From positions 70,278-134,277 of the forward strand of contig CAZORE010000004.1 of NCBI GenBank assembly GCA_964581815.1: a stretch of 64,000 nucleotides of DNA. Direction: 5' to 3'. The position numbers were made by a program, and so were the translations under genes. Source of the DNA: Trebonia sp964581815. GTDB lineage: Bacteria > Actinomycetota > Actinomycetes > Streptosporangiales > Streptosporangiaceae. This document shows, in pieces, positions 1-6,562 of this stretch. Position 1 is the stretch's first letter. Each line of letters begins with the position of its first letter. The notes beneath the pieces were generated by a model. It was not told the DNA's origin and did not search any database. It was given only the letters and a program-made list of their open reading frames with translations.

Positions 1-1581
1 GCTTTCCGTCGCCACGTCGGCGAGTGAGCGCAGCAGCAGTTCTTTCGACGCGACGTCCACGCCGCGGGTCGGGGTGATCGCGACGATCAGCGAGGGGTTG
101 TGCGCGAGCGACCGGGCGACGGTCACCTTCTGCTGGTTGCCGCCGGACAGCTCGCTGACCGGCTGGCCCGGGCCGGACGACACCAGGGACAGCGCGGCGG
201 TCAGCGGGGCCGCGGCGGTCGCCCGGGCGCGCGGGCGCAGCACACCGAGCCGGCCGGCCAGCCGCCTGGTGATGGTCATCGTGATGTTCTCCGCGACGCC
301 GAGCATCGCCACGAATCCCTCCGCGCGGCGGTCTTCCGGTATGTAGCCGATCCCGGCGCGCTGCGCGGCCGCGCGCTGGCCCGGCGGCACCAGGCGATCG
401 CGCAGCCTGACCTCGCCGCCGGTGCTCGCCTCCGCGCCGGCCACCACCCGGCCGAGGGTGGCCACGCCCGCGCTGAGCAGGCCGGTGACGCCGACCACCT
501 CGCCTGCGTGCACCCGCAGCGTCACGCCCGCCAGGCGGCCGCGGGCCGAGTCCGACGTGAGGCCGTCGACGGCGAGCACCACATCGCCGGGCACCAGGTC
601 GGGGGCGGCCTTGCCGGGCGCCGTGCCCGCGGACGGCGTGGCCTCAGGTGCCGTGTCCCCGGGCGCTGTGTCCCCGGCCCCGGGGGTGGCGCTGACCGGG
701 ACGGTAGCACCCGCCTCCGTTATGGCTGCTCCTGGGGGCGAGCCGGCGACTGGGGAGGGCGGGCCGGGGGCAGGGGTGGTCGGCCCGGTGAGTGGGGAGG
801 TCGGGCCAGGGGCGGGGGAGGTCGGGCCGGCGGCGGTGCGGACCCCGCCGACCATCGCCGCCACCAGCTCGTCCTTGCCGAGGCTGGCCGTCGGCGCCGC
901 GAGCACGAGCTCACCGTCGCGCAGCACGGCGACGTCCTGGCAGATCTCGAAGACCTCTTCCAGGTGGTGAGAGATGTAAAGGACGGCCACGCCCGCCTCG
1001 GTGAGCTGGCGTACCCGGTCGAACAGCCGCACGATGGCCTGGCGCTCAAGGGCGGCGGTGGGCTCGTCGAGCAGCACGCACCGGGCGCCGCGGGCGAGCG
1101 CCCGGACAATCTCGACGACCTGCAGCTGCTCGACGGACAGCTCACGGCAGGGTGTCTCCGGCGCGATGTCGAAGCCCCACTCCCGCATGATGTCGCGGGT
1201 CCGCCGGCGCATCGTGTGCCAGCTAACCGTGCCGGGAGCGGTCCCGTGCGGGCTGGCGCCGAGGAAAACGTTCTCCGCGACCGACAGGTGGGGCACGATC
1301 ATCGAGTGCTGGAACACCGTGGCGATCCACTCCCGCCAGCGCTGGATGTCGCCCACCCGCGGCGCGGGCGAGCCGCCGAAGCGCACGGTGCCCCCGTCCG
1401 GCTCGCTGAGGCCGGACAGGATGGACACCAGGGTGGACTTGCCGGCGCCGTTGCGGCCCACCAGGCCGAGGCACTGCCCGGCGCCGATGGACAGGTCGAC
1501 GCCGCGCAGCGCGCGGGTGGTGCCGAACCGCTTCTCAACGCCGGTCACCTCGACTAGCGCCGGGCGGCCGGTTGATGTCAT
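1..1581 (-). CDS. Sugar ABC transporter ATP-binding protein, RbsA/XylG type, 3' end cut by window edge
   Basis: Cytoplasmic ATPase of a pentose/deoxyhexose-type importer, with two fused nucleotide-binding domains. I translated it by hand from ATG at 1581. Domain 1 (about residues 10-240) has Walker A GRNGAGKST, signature LSVEQ and Walker B LLDEPT, all intact. Domain 2 (from about residue 330) has LSGGNQQ, but its Walker A position reads GLLSAGVAT and its Walker B reads VAITPTRG, so the usual Lys/Arg and Asp-Glu are missing. The two domains are joined by about 80 residues rich in Pro, Gly, Ala and Thr, where RbsA relatives have a short linker. The gene lies downstream of a binding-protein gene and L-fuconate dehydratase, so the substrate is probably a deoxyhexose such as L-fucose (inference). 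The permease must lie outside the window. Confidence 0.88.
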   Translation of the reverse strand, partial: MTSTGRPALVEVTGVEKRFGTTRALRGVDLSIGAGQCLGLVGRNGAGKSTLVSILSGLSEPDGGTVRFGGSPAPRVGDIQRWREWIATVFQHSMIVPHLSVAENVFLGASPHGTAPGTVSWHTMRRRTRDIMREWGFDIAPETPCRELSVEQLQVVEIVRALARGARCVLLDEPTAALERQAIVRLFDRVRQLTEAGVAVLYISHHLEEVFEICQDVAVLRDGELVLAAPTASLGKDELVAAMVGGVRTAAGPTSPAPGPTSPLTGPTTPAPGPPSPVAGSPPGAAITEAGATVPVSATPGAGDTAPGDTAPEATPSAGTAPGKAAPDLVPGDVVLAVDGLTSDSARGRLAGVTLRVHAGEVVGVTGLLSAGVATLGRVVAGAEASTGGEVRLRDRLVPPGQRAAAQRAGIGYIPEDRRAEGFVAMLGVAENITMTITRRLAGRLGVLRPRARATAAAPLTAALSLVSSGPGQPVSELSGGNQQKVTVARSLAHNPSLIVAITPTRGVDVASKELLLRSLADVATES

Positions 1582-1669
1582 GGCGGTTCCTCCGGGGGGT
1601 CGGGTGGCCGGCGTCCGCCAGGGACGCCGGCCACCGGGCTGGCTGGGACGTTACTCGTTACTCGTTCGG

Positions 1670-2872
1670 TCAGGAAGAGGCGCAGACTCCGCCGTGCGCG
1701 GCCCCGTACGCGTTGCCCCACAGCGTCTGGTCGCTGACCGCGGTGGTGGTGACCGAGGCGGGCAGGCCGTCGACCGGGCTCGACAGGGTGAGCGTGCTCG
1801 ACGCCTTAGTGACGAACGGCGCGACGATCGGGTCGGCGAGGTTGGTGTCGCCCTGGTAGGTGACGTTCGCCAGCGCGGGGGCGCCGCCGCCTGGGTCGCC
1901 GACCTTGTGCACGACGCCGTTGGCGGCGTCCACCGCGTACTTGATCGCGTACTGCGCGTAGAGGTTGGCGGGCTGCGACTGCGACGCGCTGACCGACCCG
2001 TTGCTGATGTCGCACATCTCGAACGGCACGCCGTCATCGCTGATCAAGATGACCGGGCTGGCCGAACCGGGGCCCATGTTCTTGCTCTTGAGCAGCGGGA
2101 TGATGCCGGTGTCGGGGCTTGACCACTGCGAGTAGATGGCCTTGAGCTGCGAGCCGTAGGCGTTGATCGCGTTCTGCGCGTCGGTGACCGCGGTCGCGTC
2201 CGTCCACACCGTCGGCTCCTTGAGCACCTTCACGCCCGGGTCGTTCGCCGACATGCAGGAGTTGAAGGCGTCGGTGCGGTCCGCGCCGTTAGACGAGGTG
2301 AGGTCGCCCTCAAGGTCGAGCACGTACCCCGACTTCACCTGCGACGAGATGTACGCGCAGGCGTCCTGCCCGTACAGGGTGTTCGACGCGCGGACCACCA
2401 TGTAGACCTTCCCGACGCCGACGATCGTGTCGACGGAGACGAGCTGCACGTTGTGCTGGGCCGCGTAGGTGATCGCCGGCCCGAGGCTGGTCGCCGTCTC
2501 CGGGTTCACGATGATGGCCTTGGCGCCCTCGTTGACGAGCTGCTCGATCTGCTGGTTCTGCAGGCTGGCGCTCGCGGCGGACAGCAGCGGGCCGAGCAGC
2601 TTGACGTTCATCTGCTGCGCGTACTGCGTCTCGTAGTTGATGTAGGCGGACCAGAAGGCAGTGTTGTTGTAGGTCAGGCTGACGCCGATGGTGACCTGGC
2701 CTCCGGACGACGAGCTCGCCGCCGACGCGGCGGCCGTGCTGACCGCCGCCGAGGCGGTGCTGGCCGGCGCGGCGGCCGAGGTGCTGCTTGTCGAGCTGGA
2801 GCTGCAGGCCGCGGCGAGCAGTCCTGCAGCGGCGAGCAGGACGGTGCCAGCGAGGCGTCTTCTTTGACTCAT
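1670..2872 (-). CDS. Sugar ABC transporter substrate-binding lipoprotein
   Basis: A 400-residue binding protein of the periplasmic-binding type 1 (RbsB-like, Peripla_BP_4) family. The N-terminus is a lipoprotein signal: basic MSQRRR, a hydrophobic core, then lipobox LAAAC with the acylated Cys near residue 23. A Ser/Ala/Thr-rich tether of about 35 residues precedes the mature domain. The mature domain begins with a typical strand (QVTIGVSLTYNN) and contains the GAKAIIVNP segment seen in sugar-binding relatives. It lies 88 bases upstream of the ATPase gene and 26 bases downstream of fucD on the same strand, so all three probably form one operon. The exact sugar is inferred only from context (L-fucose or a related deoxyhexose). 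Confidence 0.88.
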   Translation of the reverse strand: MSQRRRLAGTVLLAAAGLLAAACSSSSTSSTSAAAPASTASAAVSTAAASAASSSSGGQVTIGVSLTYNNTAFWSAYINYETQYAQQMNVKLLGPLLSAASASLQNQQIEQLVNEGAKAIIVNPETATSLGPAITYAAQHNVQLVSVDTIVGVGKVYMVVRASNTLYGQDACAYISSQVKSGYVLDLEGDLTSSNGADRTDAFNSCMSANDPGVKVLKEPTVWTDATAVTDAQNAINAYGSQLKAIYSQWSSPDTGIIPLLKSKNMGPGSASPVILISDDGVPFEMCDISNGSVSASQSQPANLYAQYAIKYAVDAANGVVHKVGDPGGGAPALANVTYQGDTNLADPIVAPFVTKASSTLTLSSPVDGLPASVTTTAVSDQTLWGNAYGAAHGGVCASS

Positions 2873-2898
2873 TGACTCTCCTCAGGGGATTTCGGTTT

Positions 2899-4332
2899 TC
2901 ACTGGCCTTGCTGAACAATCGGGGCCGCCGTTACCGGGGCCTTGGACGGGTTGTCGAAGTGACCGGGCAGCCGCTGCCAGACGGCGCCGTGGGGGAACTC
3001 GTAGTCGCGGAGCGACTGCTGCCGCAGCGTGGCGGAGAAGCCGGGCGCTGACGGGGCCAGGTACCGGCCGCCGGTGACGCGGACCGGGTCGGTGAAGTGC
3101 TCGTGCAGGTGGTCGACGTACTCAAGGACCCGGTCGGCCCGCGGCCCGCTGACGCCGACGAAATCGAACATCGCCAGGTGCTGGACCATCTCGCACAGGC
3201 CCACGCCCCCCGCGTGCGGGCAGACGGCCACGCCGAACTTCGCGGCGAGCAGCAAGATCGCCAGGTTCTCGTTGACGCCGGCCACCCGGCAGGCATCGAT
3301 GGTCAGCACGTCCGCCGCCTGTGCCTGGAGGAGCTGCTTGAAGATCACCCGGTTGGCGACGTGCTCGCCGACGGCGACCTTGGCGGGCGCGATCGCGGCG
3401 CGGATCTTCGCCAGGCCGAGGATCTCATCCGGGCTCGTCGGCTCCTCCACCCAGTACGGCTGCCACGGCGCGAGCGCTGCGATCGCCGCGGTGGCCTCGG
3501 CGATCCCCCAGCGCTGGTTGGCGTCAACCGCAATCCTGATGCCGGGCCCTACCGCCTCCCTGGCCAGGGTCATGCGCCGCACGTCATCGGCGGTGTCGGC
3601 GCCGACCTTCAGCTTGATCTGGGTAAAGCCGTCGGCGACCGCCTGACGGGACAGCTCGGTCAGCTTCTCGTCGGAGTAGCCGATCCAGCCGGGCGTCGTG
3701 GTGTAGGCCGGGTAGCCGGAGCGCTCGAGCTCGGCGATCCGCGCGGCCTTGCCCGGCTGCGCCGCGCGCAGGATCTCGAGCGCCTCGGCCGGGGTGAGCG
3801 CGTCATCCAGGTAGCGGAAGTCGACCAGCCCGACGACCTGCTCCGGTGTCAGGTCGGCGAGCAGCCGCCAGACCGGCTTGCCCGCCACCTTCGCGGCCAG
3901 GTCCCAGGCCGCGTTGACCACCGCGCCGATGGCCATGTGCATGACGCCTTTCTCCGGGCCGAGCCACCGGAGCTGGCTGTCGCCGATCATGGCGGCGCTG
4001 AGGCCGCCGAGGTCGGCGCTGACGTCGGCGACGTTCCGGCCGACGATGTGGTGGCGCAGCGCGGCGATCGCGGCCACCATCACCTCGTTGCCACGCCCGA
4101 TGGTGAAGCACAGCGCGTGCCCCTCAAGCCCGGGCGCGTCCGTGCGCAGCACAGCGTAGGCAGCCGAGTAATCGGGATCGGGATTCATCGCGTCCGACCC
4201 GTCGTGCTGCAGCGAGGTCGGGAAGCGGACGTCGTAACAGTCGAGCGCGACGATCCTCGCACCCGCTCGGTCGGTCACGGCGCCCGGTACCGTCGCGATC
4301 GCCGCGGGCACCTCTGGCTGCACATGAGTCAC
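2899..4332 (-). CDS. fucD: L-fuconate dehydratase (enolase superfamily)
   Basis: A 477-residue member of the mandelate racemase/enolase superfamily that removes water from L-fuconate to give 2-keto-3-deoxy-L-fuconate in the non-phosphorylated L-fucose pathway. Visible landmarks are the KLKVG strand with the catalytic Lys, the metal-ligand segment VDANQRWG, the WVEEPTSPDEILG ligand, GEHVANRVIFKQLL and CPHAGGVGLCE near the C-terminus. These match the FucD/ENOSF1 group better than generic racemases. The start is GTG at 4332 with GAGGAG eight bases upstream. It leads an operon with a sugar-binding protein and ABC ATPase. No other fucose-pathway enzyme is visible in the window, so the remaining steps must be encoded elsewhere. 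Confidence 0.88.
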   Translation of the reverse strand: MTHVQPEVPAAIATVPGAVTDRAGARIVALDCYDVRFPTSLQHDGSDAMNPDPDYSAAYAVLRTDAPGLEGHALCFTIGRGNEVMVAAIAALRHHIVGRNVADVSADLGGLSAAMIGDSQLRWLGPEKGVMHMAIGAVVNAAWDLAAKVAGKPVWRLLADLTPEQVVGLVDFRYLDDALTPAEALEILRAAQPGKAARIAELERSGYPAYTTTPGWIGYSDEKLTELSRQAVADGFTQIKLKVGADTADDVRRMTLAREAVGPGIRIAVDANQRWGIAEATAAIAALAPWQPYWVEEPTSPDEILGLAKIRAAIAPAKVAVGEHVANRVIFKQLLQAQAADVLTIDACRVAGVNENLAILLLAAKFGVAVCPHAGGVGLCEMVQHLAMFDFVGVSGPRADRVLEYVDHLHEHFTDPVRVTGGRYLAPSAPGFSATLRQQSLRDYEFPHGAVWQRLPGHFDNPSKAPVTAAPIVQQGQ

Positions 4333-4367
4333 TAGCGCTCCTCAACCCTCGGTCATCTGATGTATTG

Positions 4368-4447
4368 ATCGGATGTTTGCACGGGTTCACGCCGGCTGCA
4401 AGACTTTTGCTCGGACAAATGCATCTATTCGTCCGATCATCGGATGT
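4368..4447. promoter_or_regulatory. Candidate operators upstream of fucD
   Basis: The 306-base space before fucD holds two copies of ATCGGATGT, at 4368-4376 and 4439-4447, in the same orientation. The distal copy overlaps a perfect palindrome TCCGAT-C-ATCGGA at 4432-4444. Paired sites of this kind suggest a regulator of the fucD operon, possibly GntR type. This is inference; no such regulator is next door. Nothing else coding is seen here. Confidence 0.4.
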
Positions 4448-4638
4448 GTTCTGGCCGTGGTTACCGTCTTCTCGCCATCGCCGCCGATAGTGGCGCTGCG
4501 GATGCCGCCGGCCCGCTCCGGACACCTGATGTCTGCCGCCAGGGGTTGCGACGGGTGCGACGGGTATGACGGATGCGGCGAACGTGACGAGTGGGCTCAC
4601 GATCGGCCGCCCATGAGGCGGGTCCGCTCGGGGTTGAC

Positions 4639-4657
4639 TTAGGTAAGGCTAACCTAA
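4639..4657. promoter_or_regulatory. Iron box (DtxR/IdeR operator)
   Basis: The 19-base sequence TTAGGTAAGGCTAACCTAA matches the known DtxR/IdeR/DmdR consensus TWAGGTWAGSCTWACCTWA at every position. It lies between a TTGACT -35 element (4634-4639) and a weak TTAGAT -10 (4658-4663), the classic place for iron-dependent repression of the following gene. Confidence 0.92.
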
Positions 4658-4661
4658 TTAG

Positions 4662-5399
4662 ATGAGGCTCATGGAGTTCGATCTGCTTCCCGGCCCGTCG
4701 CTGCCGGAGCGCGCCCGCACCGCGCTTGCCCAGGCCGCGACGGCGACCGTTAGTGACGCGGCGACACCGCCAGGCGGCCCGGCCGTGGCCGGGCCCGTGT
4801 CCGTCCGGGCGATGCGGGACGGCCGCCCGCTGCTGCTGCCACCCGCTGGGTCCCCGGTCGCCCGCTGGCTGTCCGGGCAACCGGGCGCGGTCCGGGTGTC
4901 GCTGCCGGCCGTGGCGCCGTTCTCCGCGCTGCGGCTGACCGGGACGGTCACGCCGTTCCCGGCGGCCGGAGTCCCCGGGGACCCCGCGTGGCTGGTGAGC
5001 CTGGGGTCGGTCGAGTTCACCGGCGGGGGGAAACCACGGGTTGCGGTCGAGGATTTCCGGGCCGCCAGTCCGGACCCGCTGTGGCCGGTGGCCCACGGCA
5101 TCCTGCACCACCTGGAGCACGGCCACGTGAGCGAGCTCGTCCGCTGCGTGCGCGCGCACGGGATGGCGCGCACCGAGTGGGTGGTCCCGCGGTGCCTCGA
5201 CCGTTACGGCCTTGAGCTGGTCGTCCTCACCACCGAAGGGATCGCCACCGTGCGGATGTCCTTCCCCGACGGCCCCGTTGGCTCGCTTGACGACCTGCCG
5301 GTGTCGCTGCGCGCCGCGCTGACCTGCCACTGCCAGGGCGAGCACGGGGGCGGGCACGGGCACGCGCGCGGGCACGAGCACGGGCGCGGGCAGGGATGA
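4662..5399 (+). CDS. DUF2470 domain protein, iron-regulated
   Basis: A 245-residue protein if started at ATG 4662; ATG at 4671 is an equally good start and would fit a leaderless mRNA, because the promoter and iron box end only a few bases earlier. The C-terminal half (about residues 140-225) matches DUF2470, the domain found at the end of HugZ/HutZ-type haem-utilisation proteins: ILHHLEHGHVSELVRC, then DRYGLELVV and a final VRMSFP strand. The N-terminal half is like the flavin-binding-split-barrel partner but is weakly conserved. The tail holds many His and Gly residues and may bind metal. The iron box in front means it should be made when iron is scarce, fitting a haem or iron-handling role (inference). 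It runs into the convergent lacI gene with only 3 bases between. Confidence 0.78.
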   Translation: MRLMEFDLLPGPSLPERARTALAQAATATVSDAATPPGGPAVAGPVSVRAMRDGRPLLLPPAGSPVARWLSGQPGAVRVSLPAVAPFSALRLTGTVTPFPAAGVPGDPAWLVSLGSVEFTGGGKPRVAVEDFRAASPDPLWPVAHGILHHLEHGHVSELVRCVRAHGMARTEWVVPRCLDRYGLELVVLTTEGIATVRMSFPDGPVGSLDDLPVSLRAALTCHCQGEHGGGHGHARGHEHGRGQG

Positions 5400-5402
5400 G
5401 GG

Positions 5403-6443
5403 TCAGCCGCGGGGGGCCAGGGCCGGGACGGCGGCGGCCTCGGTGGACCGGCGGATGATGAGCTCGGGCTCGAAGATGACCTGCTGGTGCTGGTGGGCCT
5501 CGTCGGAGGCCGCCTCGGCGAGCAGCATGCGGGCCGCGGTGCGGCCGAGTTGCTGCCGGGGCTGGCGGACCGAGGTGAGCGGGACCGCGGCCGCCGCGGC
5601 GAAGTCGATGTCGTCGTAGCCGACGATGGCGACGTCTTCTGGCACCCGGATCCGGTGCCTGGTCATCTCCTGCAGGACGCCGAGCGCGATCAGGTCGTTG
5701 GCGCAGAACACGGCGGTGGGCCGGGCGGCCGCGGGCAGCGCCGCGATCTCCGCGCCGGCCTTCTGCCCGGCGGCCACGTTCAGCGAGCCGCCCTCGATCA
5801 CGTGCAGGTCGCCGGCGGGACGCCCGGCCCGCTCCAGGGCGTGCCCGGCGCCCTCGAGCCGGTCGGCCACCTGACGGATCGCCTGCGGCCCGCAGGCGTA
5901 GGCGATGTGCTCGTGCCCGACGGCCAGCAGGTGGGAGACCGCGAGGTCGCCGCCGAGCACGTCGTCGACGGCGACCGAGCAGTGGCCGCGCGAGGGCGAC
6001 CGGCTGTCCACAAGCACGACCGACGTGCCCCGCCGCTGCAGCCGGGTCAGCCGTGGGCCCGCGCCGACCACCGGGGTGATCAGCACGCCCTGCACCCGGT
6101 GCTCCTCAAGCAGTTCCAGGTAGCGCTTTTCCTTGCGCTCCTGCTCGTCGCTGTTGCACAGGATGACGGCGAGGCCCGCCTTGCTCGCCTCGTCCTCCAC
6201 GCCGCGGGCCAGGTCGGTGAAGAACGGGTTGGCCACGTCGAGCACGACCAGGCCGATCGTCCGGCTCCGGCCGGCCCGCAGCTGGCGGGCCGACTCGTTC
6301 CTGACGAAGCCGAGTTCCCTGATCGAGGCGTTCACCCGGTCCCGCGTCGGCCGGGCGACGATTTCTGGCCGGTTGAGCACGTTGGAGACCGTGGCGACGG
6401 AGACGCTGGCGTGCGCCGCGACCTCCCGGATGCTGACCGGCAC
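5403..6443 (-). CDS. LacI-family transcriptional regulator
   Basis: A 346-residue repressor. The N-terminal helix-turn-helix is clear (SIREVAAHASVSVATVSNVL, residues 4-23), followed by the hinge helix region ending ARQLRAG and a periplasmic-binding-like sensor domain starting IGLVVLDVANPFF. The start is GTG at 6443. It lies beside the alpha-L-rhamnosidase gene, and a LacI-type site (6544-6555) sits about 100 bases upstream of its own start. Closely similar sites precede the CUT1 operon and rhaT, so it is the best candidate for the master repressor of the rhamnose genes in this window (inference). The inducer is probably a rhamnose intermediate. Confidence 0.9.
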   Translation of the reverse strand: MPVSIREVAAHASVSVATVSNVLNRPEIVARPTRDRVNASIRELGFVRNESARQLRAGRSRTIGLVVLDVANPFFTDLARGVEDEASKAGLAVILCNSDEQERKEKRYLELLEEHRVQGVLITPVVGAGPRLTRLQRRGTSVVLVDSRSPSRGHCSVAVDDVLGGDLAVSHLLAVGHEHIAYACGPQAIRQVADRLEGAGHALERAGRPAGDLHVIEGGSLNVAAGQKAGAEIAALPAAARPTAVFCANDLIALGVLQEMTRHRIRVPEDVAIVGYDDIDFAAAAAVPLTSVRQPRQQLGRTAARMLLAEAASDEAHQHQQVIFEPELIIRRSTEAAAVPALAPRG

Positions 6444-6543
6444 GCTTACCCGCTTCTCCGTGGACAGTGCTGTCGAACTCTTTTCTTGCCGATGAACCTC
6501 CCGGCAGATCCGTCAGGTGACGGGGGGAAGAAAAGAGTTCGCC

Positions 6544-6555
6544 TAAAACGATACA
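6544..6555 (+). promoter_or_regulatory. LacI-type operator, upstream of lacI
   Basis: TAAAACGATACA lies in the 119-base gap between the rhamnosidase stop and the lacI start. It has the central CG and the near-symmetric half sites of LacI-family operators and agrees with three other sites in this window under the consensus T(A/G)(A/T)AACG(A/T)TNCA. Confidence 0.6.
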
Positions 6556-6562
6556 TCCTGTG

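Noticed and set aside
780..850. GTCGGGCC-type repeats as regulatory DNA
   Set aside because: They are in frame and encode the Pro/Gly/Thr linker of the ABC ATPase.
100..1557. 485-codon open frame on the plus strand across the ABC ATPase
   Set aside because: Antisense of a clear ABC ATPase; Arg/Gly/Ala-rich with no domain, as expected in high-GC DNA.
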